Of a stretch of 64,000 nucleotides of DNA, positions 16,740 through 28,792 are shown piece after piece. The stretch's first letter is position 1. Every line of letters begins with the position of its first letter. The translations under genes were made by a program, and so were the position numbers. This DNA is from REEB426 sp964551975 (GTDB taxonomy: Bacteria; Actinomycetota; Actinomycetes; S36-B12), in assembly GCA_964551975.1 (NCBI GenBank), contig CAZKFI010000002.1, positions 16,980 to 80,979 of the forward strand, in the 5' to 3' direction. The notes under the pieces were generated by a model. The model was not told the DNA's origin, did not search any database, and saw only the letters and a program-made list of their open reading frames with translations.

Positions 16740-18125
16740 ATGGCTCGCAACTCCCCTGGTTTCGCCTGCTCTGCCTGCGGCGCACCAGCGCTGAAGTGGG
16801 CGGGGCGTTGCGCCAAGTGTGGTGAGTTTGGGACGGTTGACGAGGTCAAGGTCACCGCGAACACCGGGCTACGCGCTTCCGTCACCGGTCGTGCCCCCGC
16901 TCGCCCAGCCCGCGGCGTCGCCGAGGCCCTGCAAGCGGGTCCTATTCCGCGCCTGCCAACGGGTATCGGCGAGTTTGATCGCGTCCTCGGTGGCGGCCTC
17001 GTCGCTGGGCAGGTGGTGCTCTGCAGTGGTCCACCTGGTTCGGGCAAGAGCACTTTGGTCCTTGCCGCCGCCAATGCACTCGCCGAGCAGATGGGCCGTC
17101 CGGTGCTCTATGCATCAGGTGAAGAATCAGTTGAACAGGTGGCCCTGCGCGCCAATCGACTCAACGCGCGCGACCCGGGTCTGATGCTGGCTGATGACAC
17201 CGACCTCGCCAGCGTCATTGGGCAGATCGATGCGATCGACCCCGCACTGGTGGTCATCGATTCAGTACAGACCATCGCATCGGCCGAGGTCGATGGTCGG
17301 GCTGGCGGGGTAGCGCAGGTAATGGAGGTGGCCCAAGCGATCACCCGCATCGCCAAGTCGCGGGGGATACCGGTGATCCTGATTGGTCAGGTCACCAAAG
17401 ATTCCAATGTGGCGGGTCCACGGGCCCTAGAACACATCGTGGATGCGCACCTCAATCTGGACGGTGACGCACACACCTCGTTGCGCCTGCTGCGTTCGAT
17501 CAAGAATCGCTTTGGGCCTTTGGAGGTTGCGGCCTTCGAACAGACCGATGTCGGCATGCGAGAGGTCGTCGATCCCAGCGCGCTGTTCCGCGGAGAGCGC
17601 GAGGTAGCGGTTCCCGGTGTTTGCGTGACGGTGACAGTGGAGGGGAACCGCGCCCTGATGGCAGAGGTGCAGTCCCTGGTGGCCCCGACCACGAGCCCCA
17701 ACCCACGGCGCGGAGTCAGTGGCCTGGATTCCGCACGCAGCACAATGCTCATCGCCGTCACCGAACGTGCCGCAGGGCTACGCCTCTACGACAAAGACGT
17801 CTACCTGGCCACCCTCGCCGGTATGCGTCTGACTGATCCAGCGAGCGATCTGGCAGTGTGCCTGGCCGTGGTCTCGGCTGCCAACGACCGAGCCCTGCCA
17901 CTGGAAGCAACCGCAATCGGTGAGGTCGCCCTCTCCGGCGACGTTCGCGGAGTGCCGATGATGGCCGAACGCGTGTCAGAGGCCGTGCGTCTGGGTTACC
18001 GGTTGCTCCTGGTCCCACCCGGTTCAGCGGCCCGCGTCAATGGCCGTGCAGGTAACGCCCGACTCGTCGAGGTCACCTCACTCCAGCACGCACTCAATGC
18101 GGCTTGGTCAGCCAAGACCAGCTAG
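16740..18125 (+). CDS. radA: DNA repair protein RadA (Sms)
   Basis: 461 residues. An N-terminal four-cysteine zinc finger (CSACG and CAKCG) is followed by a RecA-like ATPase with Walker A GPPGSGKST, Walker B LVVIDSVQT, the RadA-specific KNRFG motif, and a C-terminal Lon-protease-like domain (from about residue 290). RadA promotes branch migration during recombinational repair. ATG 16740 follows TACGCT (16728-16733) by exactly six bases, consistent with leaderless transcription. In most actinobacteria disA follows radA; here it does not. Confidence 0.95.
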   Translation: MARNSPGFACSACGAPALKWAGRCAKCGEFGTVDEVKVTANTGLRASVTGRAPARPARGVAEALQAGPIPRLPTGIGEFDRVLGGGLVAGQVVLCSGPPGSGKSTLVLAAANALAEQMGRPVLYASGEESVEQVALRANRLNARDPGLMLADDTDLASVIGQIDAIDPALVVIDSVQTIASAEVDGRAGGVAQVMEVAQAITRIAKSRGIPVILIGQVTKDSNVAGPRALEHIVDAHLNLDGDAHTSLRLLRSIKNRFGPLEVAAFEQTDVGMREVVDPSALFRGEREVAVPGVCVTVTVEGNRALMAEVQSLVAPTTSPNPRRGVSGLDSARSTMLIAVTERAAGLRLYDKDVYLATLAGMRLTDPASDLAVCLAVVSAANDRALPLEATAIGEVALSGDVRGVPMMAERVSEAVRLGYRLLLVPPGSAARVNGRAGNARLVEVTSLQHALNAAWSAKTS

Positions 18126-18155
18126 CGCGGTTCTGACTTCGCCTAGGAATCGCGC
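18125..18155. terminator. Candidate bidirectional terminator between radA and the membrane protein gene
   Basis: GCGCGGTTC (18125-18133) can pair with GAATCGCGC (18147-18155) over nine pairs (one G-U), leaving a 13-base loop in the short space between two convergent genes. There is no T run, so this is a weak call. Confidence 0.35.
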
Positions 18156-18844
18156 GTCAACGAGAACGGCGTGCCATCGCTGCGCACCTTGCCATTGCGA
18201 CCAACCACTTCATAACGGCCCGGCTTGGCCTCACGATCGATTTCCGGACACCCCTTGCGACTGAGTACTCCGCTCCAGGTGATGCTCGAGGAGACCGTCT
18301 CACCCGGCTGCAGTGTGACCACCTTGGACTTGTCACTGGCATTGCAGTCATCACTCGACCACACGTGGTAACCGCCCGAGGTCACCTCGATCTCATTAGC
18401 CTTCGGTCCCACATCACGCAGACAGGGCAGGTCTCCGATATTGGTGATCGTCAAGGTGAGCACCGGGTTCGACCCAAGCCGGTAGGTGGATGCATCGCTA
18501 GTGCCGTCAACGGTGATGACGTCATCACCGCAGTCAATGGGTTCCCCGGTCGGTGTCTCGACAACCCCAGTCTCATCCGCCGGGGCACTCGCCTCGATCG
18601 ATGCCAGGGCACTGGGTTCGATGCTGGTACCCGAATCATCGATGGCGAAACTGGCCGTTGGTGCCGCCGAAGGCTCCGAATTTGCACTCGGCTCCGAACC
18701 TGTAGTGGGCTCCGAACTTCCACGTCCACCCAACAGGAACCAGACACCCAGGATCAAGGTGCCAACGGCGACCAGCAGGACCAATCGGCGCAACCAGTAC
18801 ACACTTGGGCGCTCTGGTCCCACCGGGAACAGCAGCGAGCTCAC
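18143..18844 (-). CDS. Membrane-anchored extracytoplasmic protein (Rv3587c-like position)
   Basis: 233 residues: a short cytoplasmic N-terminus, one transmembrane segment (RLVLLVAVGTLILGVWFLLG, about residues 20-38), a Ser/Pro/Glu-rich linker with repeats of SEPSA/SEPT type, and a C-terminal domain with four cysteines that looks like an all-beta extracellular domain. GTG 18844 lies six bases after TACCGT (18851-18856), the leaderless pattern. M. tuberculosis has a comparable membrane protein (Rv3587c) between disA and the carbonic anhydrase gene, so this is probably the orthologue by position. Function unknown. Confidence 0.75.
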   Translation of the reverse strand: MSSLLFPVGPERPSVYWLRRLVLLVAVGTLILGVWFLLGGRGSSEPTTGSEPSANSEPSAAPTASFAIDDSGTSIEPSALASIEASAPADETGVVETPTGEPIDCGDDVITVDGTSDASTYRLGSNPVLTLTITNIGDLPCLRDVGPKANEIEVTSGGYHVWSSDDCNASDKSKVVTLQPGETVSSSITWSGVLSRKGCPEIDREAKPGRYEVVGRNGKVRSDGTPFSLTRDS

Positions 18845-18954
18845 GTCGTCACGGTACTGCCCTTTGCCACACCGGGCACTCCTCAGCATCAAATGGACAG
18901 GTACCCAAAGGCCGGACATTCGAGTGTGGTTCGTCAACCGGCGACAATGGCCGG

Positions 18955-19842
18955 GTGCGGGAGCAGGCCGGCGACCTCGTGGCCAACACCATGGCCTGGT
19001 TCAGCACCGCGGGTCGAGACCTCCCCTGGCGTCATCCGGATCGCACCCCTTGGGGGGTGATGGTCAGCGAGTTCATGCTGCAGCAGACGCAGGTGGATCG
19101 AGTCCTCCCCGTCTGGCAGGCCTGGATTGCCCGGTGGCCGACTGCGACCGAGCTCGCCTCGGCTGACCTCGCCACTGTGCTGAGAGCCTGGGGACGACTG
19201 GGCTATCCCCGCCGTGCCCAACGCCTGCACGCTGCGGCGGCAGTGATTACCGAACGGCACGCCGGGCAGGTTCCAGGCCGCGATGAGCAACTCCGCGCAT
19301 TGCCGGGGGTCGGCGAATACACCTCGGCAGCAATTCGTGCCTTCGCCTTTGGTCAGCCAGCCGTCGTACTCGATACGAATGTGCGGCGGGTGCTGGCCCG
19401 GACGCTGCAGGGCAGTGGCACAGCGAGCGCTCAGGTGACCAATGCGGAGCGAGCACGAGCGGCCGAATTAGTGCAACAGGCCGGGGCACATGCACCACAT
19501 TGGTCAGCTGCCGTCATGGAGTTGGGCGCGCTGGTGTGCACAGCTCGTAACCCAGACTGCGCACAGTGCCCGGTGCGCAGCCAGTGCACCTGGTACCAGG
19601 CCGGTCAACCAGCCAGCGTGATTCCGCGACGGCAACAACCACGATTCGATGGGAGCGATCGACAGGTACGTGGCCTGATCATGGCCCGACTTCGCGAGGG
19701 TCCGGTGGAGGTGGCGGCAATGGACCTCATCTGGTCGATCGTCGATCAGCGTGAGCGAGCTGTGAACTCACTGCTGGCGGATGGTCTGGTGGTGCGTACT
19801 GCGAACGCCTATCAACTTCCGGAAACCCGGGCGCTCTCCTAG
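18955..19842 (+). CDS. mutY: A/G-specific adenine glycosylase
   Basis: 295 residues from GTG 18955. EFMLQQTQVDRVLPVW, the helix-hairpin-helix LRALPGVGEYTSAAI with the catalytic Asp in VLDTNVRRVL, and the iron-sulfur loop CTARNPDCAQCPVRSQC (C-x6-C-x2-C-x5-C) identify MutY, which removes adenine mispaired with 8-oxoguanine. The C-terminal NUDIX-like domain of E. coli MutY is largely missing, as is common in actinobacteria. The start is chosen because GACAAT (18943-18948) is exactly six bases before the GTG; an earlier in-frame start would run through the promoter region. Confidence 0.92.
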   Translation: MREQAGDLVANTMAWFSTAGRDLPWRHPDRTPWGVMVSEFMLQQTQVDRVLPVWQAWIARWPTATELASADLATVLRAWGRLGYPRRAQRLHAAAAVITERHAGQVPGRDEQLRALPGVGEYTSAAIRAFAFGQPAVVLDTNVRRVLARTLQGSGTASAQVTNAERARAAELVQQAGAHAPHWSAAVMELGALVCTARNPDCAQCPVRSQCTWYQAGQPASVIPRRQQPRFDGSDRQVRGLIMARLREGPVEVAAMDLIWSIVDQRERAVNSLLADGLVVRTANAYQLPETRALS

Positions 19843-20318
19843 CCCAAACCGGCTTCGGTTTCCCTGGGCAATTCGCCGCCGTCAGCGGCCCGCACGACCA
19901 CCCGCTGACCCGCGGGTGCGGTGAGGTCGACGTCAACCCACACCCGATCACCGGCTCCCGGCTCCTGCTCGCAGCCGGCATTGCGCAGCCGGGTCACGGA
20001 CGCCCGCACTTCAATACGATCCGGACCCTCAACGCCGCTGATGCGGACCTCGTCATCGCGACAGAGCCCTCCCGGCGGTACCGCGATGGCCACCTGCACT
20101 ACTCGGTCATCCGCCGTAGGTCGATAGGCGACCGGTTGCATATCCTCCGTCACCCACCCCAGTGCGCCCACTGGGCCGACGCCTCGAAAGACACCCAGCA
20201 GCAGCACGCCGACTGCGGTGGCCGCCAGGATGAACAGCACCCACCACACGATCCGCGGCACTGGGCGACGGGGAGCGTCGAACTCCTCAATCCCGGGGAT
20301 CAGCGGGCCTCTCACCAT
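19839..20318 (-). CDS. Single-pass membrane protein of unknown function
   Basis: 159 residues: about 20 cytoplasmic residues, one membrane segment (IVWWVLFILAATAVGVLLLG, about 24-43), then an outside domain with cysteines in GGLCRDDEV and NAGCEQEP and a beta-rich look. It follows clpC by 18 bases on the same strand and overlaps the mutY stop by four bases. No ribosome binding site is evident, so translation may be coupled to clpC. I do not recognise the family. Confidence 0.65.
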   Translation of the reverse strand: MVRGPLIPGIEEFDAPRRPVPRIVWWVLFILAATAVGVLLLGVFRGVGPVGALGWVTEDMQPVAYRPTADDRVVQVAIAVPPGGLCRDDEVRISGVEGPDRIEVRASVTRLRNAGCEQEPGAGDRVWVDVDLTAPAGQRVVVRAADGGELPRETEAGLG

Positions 20319-20336
20319 GAGGAAGCCCGCCGCACC

Positions 20337-22832
<2,496 letters not shown>

Positions 22833-22989
22833 GCCACGCTCCGTTGCTGTCGTCGTCAATGAGGACGTCCTGCTGCCAGCCAGTGTTCATGCTAACTGCA
22901 GCTCACCGGACTTGCCGTCCGTGCGTAATCCGCACCAGCCTGACTACTGGTGACAACGCTGCTGCACCGGGCACCCTTCCCGCTAGGGA

Positions 22990-23004
22990 TACGCCCAGCG
23001 CGAA
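22990..23004. promoter_or_regulatory. Possible ClgR-like operator in the clpC-ppc intergenic region
   Basis: On the minus strand TTCGC-GCTG-GGCGTA contains the CGC-N5-GCG core of the ClgR box known from clp promoters of Corynebacterium and Streptomyces. Flanking bases match the published consensus only in part, so this is a weak inference based mostly on location. Confidence 0.25.
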
Positions 23005-23049
23005 CAGGACACCGAACCGCACGGTCACCCGGTGAGACAGGATGGGCAG

Positions 23050-25767
23050 ATGTCCATTCCCCTGCCGTCGGACGCGGTGGATCAGGATCACCACCTGCGA
23101 GCCCAGATCAGGGTTCTCGGCGATCTGCTCGGCCAGACCCTGACCCGCCAGGTAGGCCCGGAATTGCTGGCTGCGGTGGAACTGGTGCGCGAGACGGCCC
23201 GTCAGGACCCCGCCGGCGTGGCCGCGCTGCTCGATCAGGCACCCCTGGCCATGGCCATCGATCTGGCGCGAGCCTTCTCCATCTATTTCGACCTCGCCAA
23301 CGTTGCCGAGCAGGTGGAACGGGCCCGGGATATCCGAGCCACCTGGCAGGCCGAGGGTGGTCCGCTCCAGCGTGCCGTCACGCGGATTCGCCTAGCGGAT
23401 CCGAGCCCCGACCAGGTAGCCGCGCTAGCCGGGCGCATGCTGGTGCGGCCCGTGTTCACCGCTCACCCCACTGAGGCGGCCCGCCGTTCAGTCCTGGTGA
23501 AACTTCGTCGCATTGCCGACCACCTCTTGGACGAACCAGGTGCTGACGAGCGCGCCATTGCCGAACTCATCGACCTCATCTGGCAGACCGATGAACTCCG
23601 CCTGGAGAGCCCGCAGGTACTGGATGAGGCACGCAACGCCCTGTACTACCTGGATGACATGACCCGAGGCCCTCTGACGCGGGTACTACGGGACCTTGCC
23701 GCCGCCCTCGGCCAATTGGGTGTGGAACTGGCTCCTGATACTCGACCGTTGACCTTCGGTTCATGGATCGGTGGTGATCGAGATGGCAATCCCAACGTCA
23801 CTCCTAGCGTGACGGGTCAGGTCCTCGTCTTCCAACGGGAGCACGCAATTGCCGACCTGCTTCCCCACATTGATCGCCTCCTTGAAGACCTTTCGGTCTC
23901 TGAGCGCCTAGCCGGAGTCAGCCCGGAATTGGCTGCGTCAGTGCAACAAGACCTGCAGGCGCTTCCCGACCTCGATCCGCGCTTCCTTCGACTCAATGCC
24001 GAAGAACCTATTCGCCTGAAGCTAACGATCATTCGCATGCGACTGCGACTGACACGTGAACGCCTTGCCGCATCCGGGCCCCATATACCCGGCCGCGACT
24101 ATGTAAGTAGCGACGACATCCTGGCTGACCTCGGCCTCATTCGCGACAGCCTGCTGCAGCATCGAGGCACTCTTGCCGCGCACGGCGTCCTCGATCACGC
24201 CACGCGGCTGGTGGGAGCAATCGGACTACGTCTCGCCACTTTGGACATTCGCGAACACGCCGCGAAGTTCCATCAAGCCCTTGCTCCTCTGGTGGATCGA
24301 CTTGGTGAGCATGCCACGCCGTACCTGGAGATGTCCCGCAGCGAGCGCACGCGTTTCCTGGCAGACGAATTGGATTCACCGCGACCCTTGGTACTCGCCA
24401 CGTACCAGCCTGACCCTCAGACTGCGAACACCCACGGGATCTTCACTGCCATCCGCGAAGCACTGAACACCTACGGCCCGCGCTGCATCGAGTCCTGCAT
24501 CATCTCCATGACGACAGGTCCGGATGATGTTCTCGCCCCAGTAGTTCTCGCGCGCCAGGCAGGCCTAATCGATGACCAGGGCTCGCGCATCGGCTTCGTA
24601 CCTCTCCTGGAGACTGTCGCTGAGTTACGCGCTGCAGGTGAGCTTCTGCAGACGCTCCTTGCTGAACCTGCCTATCGCCGGCTGGTGCGATCCCGGGATG
24701 ACGTGCAGGAAGTCATGTTGGGGTATTCGGACTCGAACAAGGACGCAGGAATCACGACGTCACAGTGGGAGATTCACCTGGCACAACGCCGGTTGCGCGA
24801 TGTCTGCGCCGAACACGGTGTACGTCTGCGCCTATTCCATGGTCGCGGGGGAACGGTGGGACGCGGTGGCGGACCCACCTACCAGGCGATTCTCTCCCAG
24901 CCCTATGGCGTGCTGGATGGTCAGATCAAGGTCACCGAACAGGGTGAGGTCATCAGCGACAAGTACCTGCTGCCCGTACTTGCGCAGGACAACCTCGAGC
25001 AGATGGTTGCAGCGGTGCTGGAGGCCAGTCTCATTCACCGCGCACCTGCTGTTGCCGTACCGGTCCAGGCGCGCTGGGACGACGTTATGGATATCGCATC
25101 GACAGCGGCCCAACGCCGCTACCGGGAGCTGGTTGATGATCCCGACCTACCCAGCTACTTCACCCTGTCCACCCCCGTGGAGGAGTTCGGTGCCATGCAC
25201 CTGGGCTCACGTCCCGCCCGTCGGCCAGATACGGCGGCCGGCATCGAGGGACTGCGGGCAATTCCCTGGGTGTTCGGCTGGACGCAGTCTCGGCAGATTG
25301 TGCCGGGATGGTTTGGCGTCGGATCAGGTTTGGCCGCCGCGCGTAAAGCCGGGCACGCAGACGACCTAGCGGCCATGGCGACTGGCTGGGAATTTTTCGG
25401 TAACTTCCTGGCAAATGTCGAGATGACCCTGGCCAAGACCGATCTGCACATCGCTGAGCAGTACGTCGAGCGACTCGTACCCGAAGCCTTCCACCATCTG
25501 TTCACTGCCATTGAGCAGGAGTACGCACTGACCGTTGCTGAGATCCTGCGTATCACCGGATCTGCCGAACTTCTGGCAGGGAACCCCTCCCTGGCCAGGA
25601 CCCTTCGAGTACGCGACACCTACCTACTGCCGTTGCACGCACTCCAGATCTCATTGCTGGCCCGAAATCGAGCAGCTCGTGCCAATGGTTTCGAGGACCC
25701 ACTCCTCAATCGGGCCCTCTCCGTCACCATCAACGGCATCGCGACCGGCCTTCGCAATACCGGCTGA
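23050..25767 (+). CDS. ppc: Phosphoenolpyruvate carboxylase
   Basis: 905 residues. Signatures include VFTAHPTEAARRS with the catalytic His, GGDRDGNPNVT, MLGYSDSNKDAGI, LFHGRGGTVGRGGGPTY (the second active-site glycine-rich loop) and the family C-terminus ending in NTG. The enzyme carboxylates phosphoenolpyruvate to oxaloacetate, replenishing the TCA cycle. ATG 23050 has AGGA eight bases upstream and CAGGAT six bases upstream, so either leadered or leaderless initiation is possible; GTG 23032 would add six residues. Confidence 0.95.
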   Translation: MSIPLPSDAVDQDHHLRAQIRVLGDLLGQTLTRQVGPELLAAVELVRETARQDPAGVAALLDQAPLAMAIDLARAFSIYFDLANVAEQVERARDIRATWQAEGGPLQRAVTRIRLADPSPDQVAALAGRMLVRPVFTAHPTEAARRSVLVKLRRIADHLLDEPGADERAIAELIDLIWQTDELRLESPQVLDEARNALYYLDDMTRGPLTRVLRDLAAALGQLGVELAPDTRPLTFGSWIGGDRDGNPNVTPSVTGQVLVFQREHAIADLLPHIDRLLEDLSVSERLAGVSPELAASVQQDLQALPDLDPRFLRLNAEEPIRLKLTIIRMRLRLTRERLAASGPHIPGRDYVSSDDILADLGLIRDSLLQHRGTLAAHGVLDHATRLVGAIGLRLATLDIREHAAKFHQALAPLVDRLGEHATPYLEMSRSERTRFLADELDSPRPLVLATYQPDPQTANTHGIFTAIREALNTYGPRCIESCIISMTTGPDDVLAPVVLARQAGLIDDQGSRIGFVPLLETVAELRAAGELLQTLLAEPAYRRLVRSRDDVQEVMLGYSDSNKDAGITTSQWEIHLAQRRLRDVCAEHGVRLRLFHGRGGTVGRGGGPTYQAILSQPYGVLDGQIKVTEQGEVISDKYLLPVLAQDNLEQMVAAVLEASLIHRAPAVAVPVQARWDDVMDIASTAAQRRYRELVDDPDLPSYFTLSTPVEEFGAMHLGSRPARRPDTAAGIEGLRAIPWVFGWTQSRQIVPGWFGVGSGLAAARKAGHADDLAAMATGWEFFGNFLANVEMTLAKTDLHIAEQYVERLVPEAFHHLFTAIEQEYALTVAEILRITGSAELLAGNPSLARTLRVRDTYLLPLHALQISLLARNRAARANGFEDPLLNRALSVTINGIATGLRNTG

Positions 25768-25778
25768 GGAAGTCGGTC

Positions 25779-26384
25779 ATGGTTCCGACGACCTGCATCG
25801 TCCTCAGCGGCGGCCGCGCGCGGCGACTCGGTGAACCCAAGTCGACGGCAGACCTGCATGGCCGGTCCGCCCTGCGGGTTCTCCTCGATGGTCTCCCGAG
25901 TGACCTTCCTGTCATCATCGTTGGTGATGGTGCCCCGGATATCAAGCGCCCGGTGGTGCTGCTGCGCGAAGACCCACCCCATGCCGGACCACTCCATGCA
26001 TTGGCCACCGCTTTGCGGAGCAACCTGCACACACCGGCATTCATCCTGTTGGCAGTTGACCTACCCCTGGCCGGTGCGCACTGCCTGCCGCTGGTCGATC
26101 TGCTCGGAGTTGCCACGGGTACCCCCGCGCCCCAGGCCGTGATCCCAGTGGATGCATCCGGTCGCGCACAACCCCTCGCGGCAGCCTTCGCCACCGAGGC
26201 GGTGCGCGAACGTGTGGAAACCCTCGACGGGACGATTAACCGGCCGATCTCGCTACTACTGGATCACCTTGACGTGTTCACGGTGCAGCTGGGATCGGAT
26301 GATCCCCGCGCAGTTGACTTCTCAGATTTCGACACGCAGCAGGATCTCGACCAACTGCGCACACGCCTCGCCGATCGAGGGTGA
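25779..26384 (+). CDS. MobA-like nucleotidyltransferase
   Basis: 201 residues. The N-terminal LSGGRARRLGEPKS is the sugar/MoCo nucleotidyltransferase signature, and AVDLPLAG provides the metal-binding Asp. MobA couples GMP to molybdopterin; related NTP transferases use other acceptors, so the molybdenum cofactor role is likely rather than certain, and no other cofactor gene is nearby (moeA is also missing from its usual place beside galU). GAGGAAG lies six bases before the ATG; the gene starts 11 bases after ppc and may be cotranscribed. Confidence 0.75.
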   Translation: MVPTTCIVLSGGRARRLGEPKSTADLHGRSALRVLLDGLPSDLPVIIVGDGAPDIKRPVVLLREDPPHAGPLHALATALRSNLHTPAFILLAVDLPLAGAHCLPLVDLLGVATGTPAPQAVIPVDASGRAQPLAAAFATEAVRERVETLDGTINRPISLLLDHLDVFTVQLGSDDPRAVDFSDFDTQQDLDQLRTRLADRG

Positions 26385-26385
26385 A

Positions 26386-27102
26386 CTAGCTGTCGAAATC
26401 GGCCGACACCGCTGCGGCGAAGGCCGCCATGGATGCAAACTCCCAGGTGGGTGCCACCGTGGTACCCGGATCAGGAGTCGCACCCCATCCAGGCCGATCA
26501 TGCCGACGGTTGATCCATACCGTTGGCAGCCCTGCATCCTGGGCGGGGATGTGGTCATGGAAGAGGCTTTGCGCAACGTGCAGCAGCTTAGGTTGACCAT
26601 GCTCTGCAACATGCTGCAAGAGGGCCTGAAAGTTTCTCGGGTTCGGTTTGTAACTGCCGATGTCCTCCGCAGTGAGGATCGCATCGAACTGCACACCGAG
26701 TCGAGCATTGCTTCCGGCAAAGGACTCACGGTCGACATTCGACAGAATGATCAACTGGTAGTACCGCTGCAAGTCGGCCAGCGCCTGTGCAGAGTCAGGA
26801 AAGGCCGGCCACTGCGGCACTGACGCAGCAAATGCGGCGAGTTGGTCGTCATTGACGGTCCTATCCAAGGAGGCTGCGGTGCGCCGAAAAGCCTCGGCAA
26901 GGACCTGCGGATAGGGCCATGTGGGGTGCGCGGCTTCTACGGCCGCCTCATGGTCCGCGTAGGCAACGAGCAGATCCTCTTCACCGATAGCCAGACTCGC
27001 ATCCCGAGCCCAGGGCACCAGGCTTGCCGCGATGCCCGACTCCCAATCGATCAGAGTGCCGTAGCAATCGAAACTCAGGGCTTGGAAATCTCGCAACTGC
27101 AC
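26386..27102 (-). CDS. Haloacid dehalogenase type II family protein
   Basis: 238 residues. Motif I is SFDCYGTLIDWESG with the nucleophilic Asp, motif II is IILSNVDRES, and motif III is SYKPNPRNF; an alpha-helical cap lies between. Type II haloacid dehalogenases hydrolyse 2-haloacids, but many such proteins are phosphatases, so activity is uncertain. GTG 27102 is exactly six bases after TAGGAT (27109-27114). It is convergent with the MobA-like gene, with only one base between the stops. Confidence 0.83.
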   Translation of the reverse strand: MQLRDFQALSFDCYGTLIDWESGIAASLVPWARDASLAIGEEDLLVAYADHEAAVEAAHPTWPYPQVLAEAFRRTAASLDRTVNDDQLAAFAASVPQWPAFPDSAQALADLQRYYQLIILSNVDRESFAGSNARLGVQFDAILTAEDIGSYKPNPRNFQALLQHVAEHGQPKLLHVAQSLFHDHIPAQDAGLPTVWINRRHDRPGWGATPDPGTTVAPTWEFASMAAFAAAVSADFDS

Positions 27103-27167
27103 TGCGGAATCCTATGACGGCTCATTTCCCTGACGAAGCAAATCGTCACCGTGCCACACGCATCTGC

Positions 27168-28790
27168 TTACAAACCCAGCAGCATTCGCAGATACCTCGG
27201 AGCCGGTGACCCATGGCTCAGGATGAGATCGTGTAATCGCTGCTGGGACCAATCTGGATGCAGAACACGCAGATCGTCAGCGATGGACCGCACCGCCTGG
27301 TAGCCGACGAAGTAGGTGGGCAGTTGACCGGCTGTCAACAGCGCCCGTCGCCACTTTCCGGCAGCCTCCTGCTCCTCCTGGAAGCCGCGATGCTGCATCA
27401 GTTGCATCGCCCCTTCCTCATCAATATCGCCCGTATGTACTCGCACGTCCAAGATCGCGTTGATGCACATGCGCGCCTGCATCTTCAACTGTTGCATGCG
27501 AAGGGCTAGACCCGCGTCGGGATGGGGCTCGTAGCCGTTGGCCAGCAGTACCTCCTCGGCATACACGGCCCAGCCCTCGACGAAGACGCCACTGCGGCCC
27601 CAGGCCCGAACGCGACTTGGCTTGGACAGTCGGTCGTGGGCAAGTTGCAGTACGTGACCCGGAAAAGCCTCATGGGCCATGAGGTCATGTACCAGGATCC
27701 CGTTGTACTCCCGATAGAACGAGCGGACACGGGCTTCGTCCCAACCAACGGGAGTGGGTGCGGTGGCCACATACGTCACCGACGCTTGTGTCTCCAATGG
27801 TCCCGGAGCATCGCAGTAGGCCACGGCGACACCTCGGTGAAACGCCGGCATGTCGATGAGCTCTACGGCGATCTGTGGCACCGTCACAATTCCGGCATCC
27901 TGCGTGAACTGACGCGTGGCTTCCAGGGCATTGGCTAGCGCCGAGCCAATGCCGACGTCATCCATCGGCCACCGGTTAGCGATGTCGTCCAAGGCACGGG
28001 GAACGACACCCCGAACCGGTCTGGCCTCTCCCACATACGCGGCTGCGGTTTCCCGCAGTGCTGCGGTCACCTGGTCCAGGTGGTCCTCGGCTTGACGGAG
28101 CACGTCAACCGCACCGATCGGATCGTCAAGTGAATGCCAGAGCACGCCGGCATACAGTCGATCACCCAGGCGCGCCGATCGGGTGGCACCGGCCTGCCGT
28201 TCCTGCAACCAACGGCAGAACTCCCGTACGGCCTGGAGTGCACTATCGACGGTTGCGTCATCGGCGAGCAGGCTGCGCACCTGGTCGTCCAGGAACTGCG
28301 TCGTGCCACCCAGTTGCTCGATTGCCGTCTGTAAATGCAACAGGGAGCAGTAGTCCAGCGTGCGTCGAGCTTCCTGGAGCCAGTCGGGAATTGCGCGGAC
28401 GCGCGCGCGCAGCGAGCGCAGGCGCTCCGGCAGCGGTGCGAAATCCCGTGTCACCAGCAGGTACAGACCGGTTGCTGGGTTCCAGACCATTGGGTCCCAG
28501 GTGTGGCGTGCCAACTCGGTGCGTTGGAACCGCGCCCGGCTGAGTGCCGCCCGCAGGATCTCCAGGTCCACCAGGTCATCGACGCTCAGCGTCGTATCGT
28601 CGATTGCATCAAGCACCGCAAGGTGGTTTTCGATGCGCTCAACCTGCGAGCGCTGCCCCTCGGCGCTCAGATCCGGTAGAGCACCGTCCCAGCGATGGTC
28701 GCCAACCGCAGTCGCAGCAATCGGATCGAAGCTCAGCAGATCCTCCATGCTGGCGGCGATCACCTGAGCCAGCGGAGATTCAGCCGCCAT
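27168..28790 (-). CDS. DUF885 family protein (putative zinc peptidase)
   Basis: 540 residues. The zinc-binding motif is in HDLMAHEAFPGHVLQLAHD (HExxPGH), typical for DUF885 proteins, which are related to M32/M3-like metallopeptidases; further conserved segments are SGVFVEGWAVYAEEV and YFVGYQAVRSI near the C-terminus. No signal peptide is visible. ATG 28790 lies two bases after the mazG stop, without a Shine-Dalgarno, so coupled translation is likely. Substrate unknown. Confidence 0.85.
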   Translation of the reverse strand: MAAESPLAQVIAASMEDLLSFDPIAATAVGDHRWDGALPDLSAEGQRSQVERIENHLAVLDAIDDTTLSVDDLVDLEILRAALSRARFQRTELARHTWDPMVWNPATGLYLLVTRDFAPLPERLRSLRARVRAIPDWLQEARRTLDYCSLLHLQTAIEQLGGTTQFLDDQVRSLLADDATVDSALQAVREFCRWLQERQAGATRSARLGDRLYAGVLWHSLDDPIGAVDVLRQAEDHLDQVTAALRETAAAYVGEARPVRGVVPRALDDIANRWPMDDVGIGSALANALEATRQFTQDAGIVTVPQIAVELIDMPAFHRGVAVAYCDAPGPLETQASVTYVATAPTPVGWDEARVRSFYREYNGILVHDLMAHEAFPGHVLQLAHDRLSKPSRVRAWGRSGVFVEGWAVYAEEVLLANGYEPHPDAGLALRMQQLKMQARMCINAILDVRVHTGDIDEEGAMQLMQHRGFQEEQEAAGKWRRALLTAGQLPTYFVGYQAVRSIADDLRVLHPDWSQQRLHDLILSHGSPAPRYLRMLLGL

Positions 28791-28792
28791 GA

